DNA of 64,000 nt, from contig JAGXAN010000002.1 in the NCBI GenBank assembly GCA_019075865.1, positions 1-64,000 of the forward strand, written 5' to 3'. The position numbers and the translations under genes are program-made. Each line of letters starts with the position of its first letter. The first letter of the stretch is position 1. The notes beneath the pieces were generated by a model. The model searched no databases and was not told where the DNA came from. It worked only from the letters and a program-made list of their open reading frames with translations. Positions 54,882 to 64,000 of this stretch are shown one piece after another. This stretch comes from Hyphomicrobiales bacterium. GTDB lineage: Bacteria; Pseudomonadota; Alphaproteobacteria; Rhizobiales; Beijerinckiaceae.

Positions 54882-54970
54882 CAGCGGGTAAAATGACCTG
54901 AAGTAAAGCTGGCGTAACTCAGCCGCTGTCGTTGTTGATTGGAAAATGCTTGGCCAACTATGCTATCGAC

Positions 54971-55945
54971 GTGCCAAACCAAAGTCCGAGTGCACCGGCT
55001 TCACGGGCGGAAGCACTGCGGCGTTTCCGCTTTGGCGACCAATTGTTCCGGCGGACAACCAAAGCGTCCGCGCTGCTTGTCCTTCTCATCATGGTGGGGA
55101 TCATCATATCCCTGATTGTGGGGGCATGGCCCGCGCTCCACACATTTGGTCTCGGCTTCATCTTCTCGGCAAGCTGGAACCCGGTCACCGAGCAGTTTGG
55201 TGCCCTTGCCTCGATTTATGGCACCATCATCACCTCGGCCTTTGCCATGCTGCTCGCCGTGCCGGTCGGGCTCGGTATTGCAATTTTCCTGACGGAAATT
55301 TGTCCCTATTGGCTGCGCCGCCCCGTCGGCATTGCCATTGAATTGCTGGCGGGCATTCCGTCCATCATCTACGGCATCTGGGGCCTGTTTGTGTTTGTGC
55401 CTTTCGTGCAGACCACCGTGCAGCCCGCCATTATCGCGCTGTTCGCGCCCATTCCGCTGCTCAATCAGCTGTTTGCCGGCCCCGCTTACGGCATTGGCCT
55501 GATGACGGCAGCCTTCATTTTGGCGATCATGGTGCTGCCATTCATCACCGCCATTTCGCGGGATGTTTTCCTCACCGTGCCAACCGTGCTGAAAGAGGCC
55601 GCTTTCGGCATTGGCTGCACCCGCTGGGAAGTCGTTCGAAGTGTTGTCATACCCTATACCCGCGTCGGCCTGATCGGCGGCATCATGCTCGGCCTTGGCC
55701 GCGCCCTTGGCGAAACCATGGCCGTCACCTTCGTGATTGGCAATGCGGCGCGAATTTCGCCCTCGCTGCTGGCACCCGGCACGACGATTTCGGCGACCAT
55801 CGCCAATGAATTCTCCGAAGCCTTCGGCGCAACCTATCTTTCCTCGCTCATAGCGCTCGGCCTGATCCTGTTTGTCATCACCTTTATCGTGTTGGCCATG
55901 TCGCGCCTGCTTTTGATGCGCATTGAAAGCACGAGGGCAAAATAA
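54971..55945 (+). CDS. pstC: Phosphate ABC transporter permease PstC
   Basis: About 324 residues if started at GTG 54971; an upstream TTG at 54932 would add 13, and neither has a clear ribosome site. Six helices follow a 35-residue cytoplasmic start. The permease signature with the EAA-type loop reads [22 protein letters not shown], followed by [17 protein letters not shown]. It forms the membrane channel with PstA. Its stop overlaps the start of pstA (TAATG). Confidence 0.94.
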   Translation: MPNQSPSAPASRAEALRRFRFGDQLFRRTTKASALLVLLIMVGIIISLIVGAWPALHTFGLGFIFSASWNPVTEQFGALASIYGTIITSAFAMLLAVPVGLGIAIFLTEICPYWLRRPVGIAIELLAGIPSIIYGIWGLFVFVPFVQTTVQPAIIALFAPIPLLNQLFAGPAYGIGLMTAAFILAIMVLPFITAISRDVFLTVPTVLKEAAFGIGCTRWEVVRSVVIPYTRVGLIGGIMLGLGRALGETMAVTFVIGNAARISPSLLAPGTTISATIANEFSEAFGATYLSSLIALGLILFVITFIVLAMSRLLLMRIESTRAK

Positions 55946-56787
55946 TGATTGCCAAAACCACCCGCCGCCGCACCGTCAGCTCGCTCGTTATGGGGCTATG
56001 CATCGCCGCCACGCTGTTTGGACTTGGCTGGCTGTTTCTGATCCTTGGCACTTTGTTGATCAAGGGCGTCCAGGGTTTGAGTTTCGCCGTTTTCACCCAG
56101 ATGACCCCGGCGCCGGGCAATCAGGGGGGTCTGCTCAATGCCATCATAGGCTCTCTGACCATGACCCTGTTTGGTGTGCTGATCGGCACGCCGGTCGGTA
56201 TGATGGCCGGGATTTATATGGCTGAATATGGCCGTGGCAGCCGCCTGGTTTCAACGGTGCGTTTCGTCAATGACATCCTGCTCAGCGCGCCGTCCATTAT
56301 CATCGGCCTTTTCGTTTATCAGCTCTATGTGGCTGAAGTGCATCATTTCTCGGGTGTTGCCGGTATTATCGCGCTGGCGATCATGGTGGTGCCGGTGGTG
56401 GTGCGCACGACCGAAGACATGCTGCTTCTGGTGCCCAGCGCCATGACTGAAGCGGCATCCGCCATGGGCCTCCCGCGCTCGGTTGTCATCACCCGCATCG
56501 GACTACGCGCTGCCAAGGCCGGCCTGATCACGGGCGTGCTGCTGGCAATTGCGCGGGTGAGCGGCGAGACCGCGCCGCTGTTGTTCACGGCGCTCAACAA
56601 TCAATTCTGGAGCTGGAACTTGAACGGCCCGGTCGCAAGTCTGCCGATCGTGATCTTCCAGTTCGCGCTGAGCCCTTACAAAGACTGGCAGCAATTGGCC
56701 TGGACAGGTGCATTGCTCATCACCACCACGGTGCTGGTTCTCTCGATCACCGCGCGCATATTGGGCGCGCAAAGGACAGGAAAATGA
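55945..56787 (+). CDS. pstA: Phosphate ABC transporter permease PstA
   Basis: 280 residues, six transmembrane helices. The short N-terminal arm (MIAKTTRRR) leads to the first helix; the EAA loop reads [22 protein letters not shown] and is followed by [12 protein letters not shown]. PstA is the second channel subunit. It begins at the last base of pstC and overlaps pstB by four bases. Confidence 0.95.
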   Translation: MIAKTTRRRTVSSLVMGLCIAATLFGLGWLFLILGTLLIKGVQGLSFAVFTQMTPAPGNQGGLLNAIIGSLTMTLFGVLIGTPVGMMAGIYMAEYGRGSRLVSTVRFVNDILLSAPSIIIGLFVYQLYVAEVHHFSGVAGIIALAIMVVPVVVRTTEDMLLLVPSAMTEAASAMGLPRSVVITRIGLRAAKAGLITGVLLAIARVSGETAPLLFTALNNQFWSWNLNGPVASLPIVIFQFALSPYKDWQQLAWTGALLITTTVLVLSITARILGAQRTGK

Positions 56788-57563
56788 CAGCCAACCTCAC
56801 CGAAAACATGGCGAAGAAAATCTCCATCGAAAATCTGGATTTTTTCTATGGTGAAACCAAAGCCCTCAAGGCGATTGACCTGCCGCTTTATTCCAATCAG
56901 GTCACGGCCTTTATCGGCCCGTCGGGCTGCGGCAAGTCGACGCTGCTGCGCGTGCTCAACCGCATGTATGATCTCTATCCAAAGCAGCGCGCCGAGGGCA
57001 AAGTGCTTCTGGACGGCGAGAATATCCTGGACGCCAAGGTCGATATCAACCTGCTGCGTTCGCGCGTCGGCATGGTGTTCCAGAAGCCGACGCCATTTCC
57101 GATGTCGATTTACGAAAACATTGCCTTCGGCATCCGCCTTTACGAGAAACTGTCCAAATCCGAACTGGATATGCGGGTTGAAGACGCATTGAAGGGGGCG
57201 GCTTTGTGGGGCGAGGTCAAGGACAAGCTCGGCACGAGCGGGCTGAGCCTCTCGGGTGGCCAGCAGCAGCGTCTGTGCATTGCCAGAACCGTCGCCATTC
57301 AACCGGAAGTGATTTTGCTGGATGAGCCGGCCTCTGCGCTGGACCCGATCTCGACGGCAAAAATCGAAGAATTGATCGATGAACTGAAGCAGAAATATAC
57401 CATCGCCATTGTTACCCACAATATGCAGCAGGCGGCGCGCGTCTCGCAATATACCGCCTTCATGTATTTGGGCCAGCTGATTGAATATGACGCGACGCCG
57501 CGCATTTTCACTTCACCACAACAAAAACAGACCCAGGATTATATTACCGGTCGCTTCGGTTGA
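56784..57563 (+). CDS. pstB: Phosphate ABC transporter ATP-binding protein PstB
   Basis: 259 residues. Walker [12 protein letters not shown] (about 46-56), Q-loop [13 protein letters not shown], the ABC signature [16 protein letters not shown], Walker [14 protein letters not shown] and the switch His in [16 protein letters not shown] hydrolysis powers phosphate import; it also relays uptake status to PhoR through PhoU. Coupled to pstA by ATGA. Confidence 0.97.
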   Translation: MTANLTENMAKKISIENLDFFYGETKALKAIDLPLYSNQVTAFIGPSGCGKSTLLRVLNRMYDLYPKQRAEGKVLLDGENILDAKVDINLLRSRVGMVFQKPTPFPMSIYENIAFGIRLYEKLSKSELDMRVEDALKGAALWGEVKDKLGTSGLSLSGGQQQRLCIARTVAIQPEVILLDEPASALDPISTAKIEELIDELKQKYTIAIVTHNMQQAARVSQYTAFMYLGQLIEYDATPRIFTSPQQKQTQDYITGRFG

Positions 57564-57581
57564 CGGTATTGGAGAAACAAA

Positions 57582-58286
57582 ATGGCAGAGCACACCGTTC
57601 AATCGTTTGATCACGAACTTGAGACCCTTGGCCGCAGCATTGCGGAAATGGGCGGAATCGCCGAAAAAATGCTGGCTGATTCCATGGATGCGCTCGCGCG
57701 GGTCGATACGGAAATGGCGCGCCGCGTGGTAGCGATGGATCCACGACTGGACGCCCTGCAACGCCAGATCGAAGAGCAAGCAATTCTGACGCTGGCGCTG
57801 CGCCAGCCCATGGCGTTGGATTTGCGCGAGATTATCGCGGCCATTCGCGTTTCGGGCGATTTGGAACGCGTCGGCGATCTGGCCAAGAACATTGGCAAGC
57901 GCACCCTTAAAATCGCCGGCGAAGCACGCATTCCGCGCGCCATGGTGGGGCTGCGTCACATGAATGACCTTGCGGCCATTCAACTCAAGGACGTGCTCGA
58001 CGCCTATGCGCACCGCGATGAAGCGCGCGCCCGTGCCGTCTGGCTGCGCGATGGCGAGTTGGATGCGCTGGAAGACTCGGTCTTTCGCGATCTCCTCACC
58101 TTCATGATGGAAGACCCGCGCAACATATCCTTTTGTACGCATCTCCTGTTCTGTTCCAAGAATATCGAGCGCGTGGGCGACCACGCCACCAATATTGCGG
58201 AAACCGTCGTCTATTTGGTAACCGGCAATACCCTGCCGCTGGAGCGCCCGAAAGGCCTCGGATCGAGCCTTCCCCTGACCGCCTGA
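57582..58286 (+). CDS. phoU: Phosphate uptake regulator PhoU
   Basis: 234 residues, two three-helix PhoU repeats. The metal-binding-type motifs DLERVGDLAKNIGKRTL (about 92-108) and KNIERVGDHATNIAETVVY (about 190-208) are both present (E/DxxxD pattern). It represses PhoR signalling while phosphate is plentiful. GGAG precedes the ATG; it starts 18 bases after pstB. Confidence 0.96.
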   Translation: MAEHTVQSFDHELETLGRSIAEMGGIAEKMLADSMDALARVDTEMARRVVAMDPRLDALQRQIEEQAILTLALRQPMALDLREIIAAIRVSGDLERVGDLAKNIGKRTLKIAGEARIPRAMVGLRHMNDLAAIQLKDVLDAYAHRDEARARAVWLRDGELDALEDSVFRDLLTFMMEDPRNISFCTHLLFCSKNIERVGDHATNIAETVVYLVTGNTLPLERPKGLGSSLPLTA

Positions 58287-58307
58287 CCCCTTTAGCTTCG
58301 AGAGGCA

Positions 58308-59069
58308 ATGCCGCCGATGTCCTATACAGCGTCCTCACTGGCCAACCGCAAAGAAACGCCGCGTGCGGGCGCGGTTCCCCGCATCCTGGTTGTGGAGGAT
58401 GAAGCGGCGCTTAGCCTGTTGCTATCCTATAATCTGGAGGCCGAAGGTTTTGTGGTCGATCGTATCGAGCACGGCGATCATGTTGAATTGCAACTGGCAG
58501 AAAACCTGCCGGATCTGGTCATTCTGGATTGGATGTTGCCCGGTGTCTCCGGGCTCGAAATCTGTCGGCGCATGCGGGCGCGGGAGGCAACCAAGACGCT
58601 GCCCGTGATCATGCTGACGGCGCGTGGCGAGGAGGGCGAGCGTGTGCGCGGCCTCTCGGTTGGCGCGGATGATTATGTCGTCAAGCCGTTTTCCGTGCCC
58701 GAATTGATGGCCCGTGTGCGCGCCCTGCTGCGCCGCGCCAGTCCCGAGCGCATCGCCAACAAGCTGACGGCAGGTGATCTCGATCTGGACCGCGAGACCC
58801 ACCGCGTGCGACGCGGCAATCGCGATATTCACCTCGGCCCCACCGAATTTCGCCTGCTGGAACATCTGATGGAAAAGAAGGGCCGCGTCTTTACCCGGGC
58901 GCAACTTCTCGACAATGTCTGGGGCCAGGCGGTGGAAATTGATGAACGCACGGTGGATGTGCACGTCGGGCGTTTGCGCAAGGCGCTGTCGCGCGGGCGC
59001 GAGCGCGACCCGATCCGCACCGTGCGCGGGGCAGGGTATGCCTTTGATGAAACCTTTGGCCGCAATTGA
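58308..59069 (+). CDS. phoB: Phosphate regulon response regulator PhoB
   Basis: 253 residues. The receiver domain begins at residue 24 (PRILVVEDEAALS), has the phosphate-accepting Asp in LVILDWMLPGVSG (about 75), Thr in VIMLTARG and Lys in DDYVVKPFS. The winged HTH (160-250) is OmpR type: LGPTEFRLLEHLMEKKGRV and DERTVDVHVGRLRKAL. The N-terminal 23 residues are longer than in most PhoB proteins; a later start is possible but no in-frame Met except at residue 4 precedes the fold. Should bind the Pho box before pstS. Confidence 0.95.
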   Translation: MPPMSYTASSLANRKETPRAGAVPRILVVEDEAALSLLLSYNLEAEGFVVDRIEHGDHVELQLAENLPDLVILDWMLPGVSGLEICRRMRAREATKTLPVIMLTARGEEGERVRGLSVGADDYVVKPFSVPELMARVRALLRRASPERIANKLTAGDLDLDRETHRVRRGNRDIHLGPTEFRLLEHLMEKKGRVFTRAQLLDNVWGQAVEIDERTVDVHVGRLRKALSRGRERDPIRTVRGAGYAFDETFGRN

Positions 59070-59137
59070 GGCGATGCGCCTCTTGCGCCCGCCCGCTGCG
59101 CACTCTATAGAAACGCCAAGGCCATAGCGCCTGCCGC

Positions 59138-59213
59138 GCTCCCATCGTCTAGCGGCCCAGGACGTCGCCCTCTCACGGCGAAAACAGGGGTTCGATTCCC
59201 CTTGGGAGCGCCA
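59138..59213 (+). tRNA. tRNA-Glu (anticodon CTC)
   Basis: 76 nt with encoded CCA. Acceptor stem GCTCCCA pairs with TGGGAGC, discriminator G; anticodon arm TCGCC/GGCGA around the loop CTCTCAC (anticodon CTC, reads GAG); T arm GGGGTTCGATTCCCC. Lies between phoB and the nitrate regulator. No sign of an integrated element at its 3' end. Confidence 0.95.
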
Positions 59214-59336
59214 ATTTCCTGATTTTTGAGATTTTGGCTTGCCTCAGCAGGTGGGAAGCTGGTGTGTGGGCGCCTTTGATCGGCTTGGACTTAGGCTTTC
59301 AGCGCGCCAGCTAGGCGGGCCCCGGACCATGTTTGC

Positions 59337-60029
59337 TCAAGCTTCTGCCCCGTCAATCATCGGGTCGGGCTTGGCAAAGGCCGTCAATTTGGCCGTGTTG
59401 ATCCGCATTTCCTTGCCATCGGTCTCCACGCCATGCTCGCGCAATTGGGCAAATGCGCGCGAAATATGTTCGCCGGAAATCCCCAGGCGCGCCGCAAGTG
59501 TCGCCTTGCCAACCGCAATGCGGAATTCATCGGATCCGGCAACCTGGCTTTCCGTAAGCAACCAATTGGCAAGCCTGTCCGTAGCATTGCGCAGACGCTG
59601 GTTTTTCAGTTCCTTGAAAATGTCACGATAACGGATCGAAAGTTCCCGTCCGGCCGCCTCGCAGAACGCCCGATCGGTCGCCAGTGCGGCGCGAACGGCG
59701 CGCGCCGGCAATGTTGCCAGCCGCGAGCGCGCCAGCGTGCGGGCTGAGTGCAATTGTGGCTGGTCCATCCAGACTGCGGCGACGATGAGCGCAGCCGGCG
59801 GACGCAAAAACGATAGCGTTGTGGTCTTTCCATTATATTGCGAAAAAGACTCTATGAGGCCGCTGAGCAGCAAAAACAGATGCTCTGGCCGCTCGCCCTC
59901 CGTGAGGAGCACGTGGTCGGGCGGCAAATCGAGAATCGCTGCATCCGCCGTAACCTCGTCGAAAATGGCGTCGGAAATACCGCGAAACAGTGCAAATCCG
60001 CGGATCAAATCGGCATCGCTGGACCTCAT
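59337..60029 (-). CDS. Crp/FNR family regulator without iron-sulfur cysteines (NarR/NNR-like)
   Basis: 230 residues. The cAMP-type beta barrel (15-120) begins FRGISDAIFDEVTADA and the HTH reads KATLAARLGISGEHISRAFAQL (about 175-196), where E-x-x-S-R is the FNR-type recognition pattern. The N-terminal cysteines that hold the FNR cluster are missing; the only cysteine is near residue 132. That places it with NarR, NNR or Dnr, which respond to nitrate, nitrite or NO. It is divergent from narK across a 132-base region that contains an FNR-type box, so it probably controls narK and narG. Confidence 0.85.
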   Translation of the reverse strand: MRSSDADLIRGFALFRGISDAIFDEVTADAAILDLPPDHVLLTEGERPEHLFLLLSGLIESFSQYNGKTTTLSFLRPPAALIVAAVWMDQPQLHSARTLARSRLATLPARAVRAALATDRAFCEAAGRELSIRYRDIFKELKNQRLRNATDRLANWLLTESQVAGSDEFRIAVGKATLAARLGISGEHISRAFAQLREHGVETDGKEMRINTAKLTAFAKPDPMIDGAEA

Positions 60030-60096
60030 TTGTAGCGGCCCAAATTTTTGTTTTGCACTTCATTCCTCATCATTTGCTAAAATATCGCACGATTTG

Positions 60097-60110
60097 TTGA
60101 CATACATCAA
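60097..60110. promoter_or_regulatory. FNR/NarR-type box upstream of narK
   Basis: TTGACATACATCAA matches the consensus TTGAT-N4-ATCAA at nine of ten positions. Its centre is 58 bases before the narK ATG, leaving room for a -41.5 type promoter. It lies between the divergent regulator and narK. Confidence 0.8.
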
Positions 60111-60161
60111 TGGAAACCAGAATTTGCAGACATATGCTCTCCCAAAATCGGGAGTTGGAAT

Positions 60162-62897
60162 ATGAACTCGGAAACAGCATCCAGCCGCGCACTCTGGACT
60201 TCCACGATCGCCTTTACAGTCAGTTTTGCTGTCTGGACGATATTTGCAATTATCGGCATTCAGATCAAGCAACAGCTTGGCCTCACCGAAACGCAATTTG
60301 GCCTGCTCGTTGGCACGCCCATTCTGACCGGGTCGCTGATTCGCGTGTTTCTTGGGGTTTGGGCCGACCAATATGGCGGGCGGCGGGTTTACACGCTGGT
60401 TATGGTCGCTGGCGCGATCGCTACATTTTTGCTGTCATGGGCACATACCTACACGCAAACCCTGATTGCGGCGCTTGGCGTTGGCATTGCCGGCGGTTCG
60501 TTTGCCGTCGGAGTTGCTTATGTCTCGCGCTGGTATCCAGCCAACAGGCAGGGGACGGCTTTAGGCATATTCGGCGCGGGCAATGTCGGTGCCGCGGTCA
60601 CCAAATTCTTCGCGCCTTTCGTTCTGATTGCCTACGGCTGGCCCGTGGTCGCGCAGGTCTGGGCGGCCGGTCTCTTCGCCATGGCGGTGATCTTTTGGTT
60701 CGCCACTTCGGAAGATCCCGTTACGCTCGAACGCCGCGCCAAGGGTATCAAGCCGGAAAGCATGTGGACGCAATTTGCGCCGCTCGCCAACGTCCAGGTC
60801 TGGCGCTTCTCGCTATATTATTTCTTCGTGTTTGGCGCTTTCGTCGCCCTGTCTTTATGGCTGCCGCAATATCTCATCAAGGTCTATGGGCTCGACATCC
60901 GCACCGCCGGCATGCTAGCCGCAGCCTTCTCGGTTCCCGCGAGCCTGTTGCGCGCCTATGGCGGCCATCTCTCCGACCGCTATGGTGCGCGCCGCGTGCT
61001 ATATTGGAGTCTGCTCGCCGCCATAGTCTGCACCTTCGTGCTTTCCTACCCGCCGACCGATTATGTCGTGCATGGTGCCACCGGCGCTTACACATTTCAT
61101 CTTGAGATGGGCGTTGTCGGGTTTGTCACCACGACCTTTGTGCTCGGCTTCTTCATGGCCCTCGGCAAGGCAGCAGTCTACAAGCACATACCGGTATATT
61201 ATCCCAACCGCGTTGGTGCGGTCGGCGGTGCGGTTGGCATGGTCGGCGGATTGGGCGGCTTCGTTCTGCCCATCCTGTTTGGTGTGCTCTATGATCTGAC
61301 GGGCCTGTGGACGAGTTGCTTCATGCTGCTCTTCCTGCTGGTTACGACAGCGCTTGTCTGGATGCATTTTTCGGTTCGCCAGATGGAGCGTTCGGCGGTA
61401 GGGGCGGCGCTCGGGCGCTTGCCGGAACTGCCCGAAATGCAACCGATTCACCAACCCGAGCACATTGGCGCGCTTTCGGGTGCCTTGCTGACGGACTGGC
61501 GTCCCGAGGATCAGACTTTCTGGAAAGCCCAGGGGCGGGCCATCGCGCAGCGCAACCTCTGGATTTCGATTCCGGCGTTACTCCTGTCCTTTGTCATCTG
61601 GCAGGTCTGGTCCGTGGTTATCGCCAAATTGCCACTGGTCGGTTTCAAGCTGACGAATGACCAATTGTTCTGGCTTGCCGCGCTGCCGGGTATATCGGGT
61701 GCGACACTGCGAATTTTCTACTCCTTCATGGTTCCGGTGTTTGGCGGACGTCTCTGGACGACGCTGGCGACCTGGTCGCTGATGATCCCGGCCATTGGCA
61801 TCGGCTATGCCGTGCAAAATCCCAACACCCCCTATTTCGTGTTGCTCGGACTGGCATTGCTGTGCGGCCTGGGTGGCGGCAACTTTGCATCTTCGATGGC
61901 CAATATTTCGTTCTTCTTCCCGAAGGCTGAAAAAGGCAACGCGCTTGCCCTCAATGCCGGGCTTGGCAATCTGGGCGTCAGCGTCGTCCAGTTCCTGGTG
62001 CCGCTGGTGATTACTGCGGGTGTGTTCGGGTGGCTCGGCGGCGATCCGCAAACGGTCAGGGCGGGGGCCCATGCCGCGCCGGTATGGCTGCAAAACGCCG
62101 GCTTCATCTGGGTGCCCTTCATCGCTGTGGCCGCTTTCGCATCGTGGTTTGGCATGAATGACATTGCCTCCGCCAAGGCGTCTTTCACCGAGCAGTCCAT
62201 CATCTTCCAGCGTCGCCACAACTGGATCATGTGCTGGCTTTACACGGGCACTTTCGGATCATTCATTGGGTATTCCGCAGGTTTCCCGCTGCTGGCCAAG
62301 ATCCTCTTCCCCAGTGTCAATGCACTGCAACTGGTGTTCATCGGGCCGTTGCTGGGGGCACTTTCGCGCTCGATTACCGGATGGATATCCGATCGTTGGG
62401 GCGGGGCAAGGGTGACCTTCTGGGTGTTCATCGTCATGATTTGCGCGGTTGGTGGCGTGCTCTATTTCATCACAGTCAAGGATCAACCGTACGCATTCGC
62501 CGGCTTTTTCGGCATGTTCCTGGTGTTGTTCTTCGCGACAGGTGTTGGCAATGCCTCCACCTTCCAGATGATCCCGGCGATCATGGGCAAGGAAATCGCC
62601 CGGCTGATGCCCGGCGCGGATGAAGCAAGCCAGCGGCGGGAAGCCGAGAAGGAATCGGCGGCGATCACCGGCTTTACCTCGGCCATCGCAGCTTTCGGCG
62701 CTTTCTTTATCCCGAAAGCTTATGGAACCTCGCTGTCGATGACGGGCAGCGTCAATGCCGCCTTCTACGGGTTCCTGGCGTTTTACGTAACCTGTGTCGC
62801 AATCACCTGGGCCGTTTACACACGCAAAGGCGGCTTGCTGCACGATGTCGAAAGCAAGGCCCGTTCCACTCTGCCCGCCTCTGCGCAGGCAAAATAA
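60162..62897 (+). CDS. narK: Fused NarK1-NarK2 nitrate/nitrite transporter
   Basis: 911 residues, two complete major-facilitator modules of about 12 helices each. The first half (1-425) has GLLVGTPILTGSLIRVFLG and the nitrate signature region GLGGFVLPILFG; a hydrophilic linker (425-470) leads to the second half, with GATLRIFYSFMVPVFGG, the nitrate signature GLGNLGVSVVQFLVPLV and ARVTFWVFIVM. In Paracoccus the same fusion combines a NarK1 proton/nitrate symporter with a NarK2 nitrate/nitrite exchanger. It has an FNR box upstream and is followed 20 bases later by narG. Confidence 0.93.
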   Translation: MNSETASSRALWTSTIAFTVSFAVWTIFAIIGIQIKQQLGLTETQFGLLVGTPILTGSLIRVFLGVWADQYGGRRVYTLVMVAGAIATFLLSWAHTYTQTLIAALGVGIAGGSFAVGVAYVSRWYPANRQGTALGIFGAGNVGAAVTKFFAPFVLIAYGWPVVAQVWAAGLFAMAVIFWFATSEDPVTLERRAKGIKPESMWTQFAPLANVQVWRFSLYYFFVFGAFVALSLWLPQYLIKVYGLDIRTAGMLAAAFSVPASLLRAYGGHLSDRYGARRVLYWSLLAAIVCTFVLSYPPTDYVVHGATGAYTFHLEMGVVGFVTTTFVLGFFMALGKAAVYKHIPVYYPNRVGAVGGAVGMVGGLGGFVLPILFGVLYDLTGLWTSCFMLLFLLVTTALVWMHFSVRQMERSAVGAALGRLPELPEMQPIHQPEHIGALSGALLTDWRPEDQTFWKAQGRAIAQRNLWISIPALLLSFVIWQVWSVVIAKLPLVGFKLTNDQLFWLAALPGISGATLRIFYSFMVPVFGGRLWTTLATWSLMIPAIGIGYAVQNPNTPYFVLLGLALLCGLGGGNFASSMANISFFFPKAEKGNALALNAGLGNLGVSVVQFLVPLVITAGVFGWLGGDPQTVRAGAHAAPVWLQNAGFIWVPFIAVAAFASWFGMNDIASAKASFTEQSIIFQRRHNWIMCWLYTGTFGSFIGYSAGFPLLAKILFPSVNALQLVFIGPLLGALSRSITGWISDRWGGARVTFWVFIVMICAVGGVLYFITVKDQPYAFAGFFGMFLVLFFATGVGNASTFQMIPAIMGKEIARLMPGADEASQRREAEKESAAITGFTSAIAAFGAFFIPKAYGTSLSMTGSVNAAFYGFLAFYVTCVAITWAVYTRKGGLLHDVESKARSTLPASAQAK

Positions 62898-62917
62898 CGC
62901 GCCAATAGGAGAAAAAA

Positions 62918-64000
62918 ATGAGTCACTTCCTGGATCGGTTGACGTTTTTCGCTCGCGCGAAAGAACCGTTTGCCAATGGCCACGGCGTCGTCACCAGCGA
63001 AAATCGCGATTGGGAGGACGGCTATCGCAAACGCTGGCAGCACGACAAGATTGCCCGCTCGACCCATGGCGTGAATTGCACGGGCTCCTGCTCTTGGAAA
63101 ATCTACGTCAAGGGCGGTATTGTTACCTGGGAAACTCAGCAGACCGACTACCCGCGCACCCGTCCCGATTTGCCCAACCATGAGCCACGTGGTTGCGCGC
63201 GCGGGGCGAGCTATTCCTGGTATCTCTATTCGGGAAACCGGGTGAAATATCCGCTGGTGCGCTCGCAATTGATGCGCTTGTGGCGCGATGCGCGCAAGAC
63301 CATGACGCCGGTCGCTGCGTGGAAGTCGATCGTCGAAAACCCGGAGCAGCGCGCCTCCTATGTCAGCAAGCGCGGTCTGGGCGGCTTCGTGCGCGCCAAT
63401 TGGGATGAGGTCAACGAACTCGTCGCTTCTGCAAACGCCTATACAACCAAGACTTATGGCCCCGACCGCGTCTTCGGCTTTTCGCCCATTCCAGCCATGT
63501 CCATGGTCAGTTATGCCGCCGGTTCCCGCTACCTGTCGTTGATGGGTGGGGTCAGCATGTCCTTCTACGATTGGTATTGCGATTTGCCGCCTGCCTCGCC
63601 CATGACGTGGGGCGAGCAGACCGACGTGCCCGAAAGCGCCGATTGGTACAATGCTGGCTTTCTCATTCTCTGGGGGTCGAACGTGCCCCAGACCCGCACG
63701 CCAGACGCGCATTTCTACACCGAAGTCCGTTACAAGGGCGCAAAGAGCGTCGTTATCTGCCCGGATTATTCGGAAGCGGCAAAATTTGCCGATCTGTGGA
63801 TTTCCGTAAAGCAGGGCACCGACGCCGCAATCGCCATGGCGATGGGCCATGTGATCTTGAAGGAATTTTACGTCGACCGTCAGGTTCCTTATTTTATGGA
63901 TTATGTCCGCCAGTATTCCGACATGCCGATGCTGGTGCGACTGGTCAAGCAGGATGGACGCTATATCCCCGAGCGACTGCTCCGCGCTTCCGATTTTGAC
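62918..64000 (+). CDS. narG: Respiratory nitrate reductase alpha subunit NarG (5' part, cut by window end)
   Basis: The first 361 codons of a protein normally about 1,250 residues long; the frame is open to the last base. AGGAG lies before ATG 62918. The FS0 cluster ligands are in place: His50, Cys54, Cys58 (THGVNCTGSCSW) and Cys93 (RGCARGASYSW); Asp222 in YDWYCDLPPASP matches the molybdenum ligand. It reduces nitrate on the cytoplasmic side as part of NarGHI. narHJI should follow beyond the window. Confidence 0.96.
   Translation, partial: MSHFLDRLTFFARAKEPFANGHGVVTSENRDWEDGYRKRWQHDKIARSTHGVNCTGSCSWKIYVKGGIVTWETQQTDYPRTRPDLPNHEPRGCARGASYSWYLYSGNRVKYPLVRSQLMRLWRDARKTMTPVAAWKSIVENPEQRASYVSKRGLGGFVRANWDEVNELVASANAYTTKTYGPDRVFGFSPIPAMSMVSYAAGSRYLSLMGGVSMSFYDWYCDLPPASPMTWGEQTDVPESADWYNAGFLILWGSNVPQTRTPDAHFYTEVRYKGAKSVVICPDYSEAAKFADLWISVKQGTDAAIAMAMGHVILKEFYVDRQVPYFMDYVRQYSDMPMLVRLVKQDGRYIPERLLRASDFD

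Overview
The window looks like the chromosome of an alphaproteobacterium, most likely a methylotroph-like and denitrification-capable member of Hyphomicrobiales. That rests on gene content read from the sequence: a PhoR-PstSCAB-PhoU-PhoB phosphate module, Cys-less L31, ribosomal and leucine genes of alphaproteobacterial type, an MfnB-type methanofuran enzyme fused to dihydroneopterin aldolase, a CitG-like protein and a pterin dehydratase (a set associated with tetrahydromethanopterin-linked C1 metabolism), and a fused NarK1-NarK2 nitrate/nitrite carrier ahead of narG. No 16S rRNA is present, so the genus is inference.

Positions 1 to about 23,334 are an accessory region whose right edge is the 3' end of a tRNA-Ser(GGA) gene. 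A P4-type tyrosine integrase lies just inside that edge, followed by an excisionase-like HTH protein and unknown island genes. The island carries a type III-like restriction-modification cluster: a broken Res C-terminus, DUF3800, two very small genes, a large Mod methyltransferase, DUF2971 and a RelE-UvrD fusion. It also carries an unrecognised minus-strand group with two membrane proteins (7902-11327) and a complete type I Zorya anti-phage system (zorABCD, 11627-18984). No second att copy was seen, so the left end is probably outside the window.

23,400-44,400 is core genome: leuCD, rplS, rpmE, coaBC, dut, an Rrf2 regulator with cysK, the MfnB-FolB fusion, an ABC-F ATPase, pgi, ffh-rpsP, a flavin dehydrogenase, a thioredoxin/CcdA pair, a CitG-like gene, PCD, folP and folK. 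Behind folK lies an unannotated 25-codon minus-strand reading frame with a perfect Shine-Dalgarno sequence and a terminator.

44,800-59,200 holds an acyl-CoA synthetase, a five-copy tandem array of a 109-bp palindromic element, pnp-rpsO, an AraC/O6-alkylguanine methyltransferase, DUF2244, then a flippase-like membrane protein joined to phoR, followed by pstSCAB-phoU-phoB and tRNA-Glu(CTC). The same palindromic element occurs once more, in frame, inside the island Mod gene.

59,300-64,000 begins a nitrate respiration locus: a Crp/FNR regulator without iron-sulfur cysteines, a good FNR-type box, a 911-residue double NarK and the first 361 codons of narG, cut by the window end.
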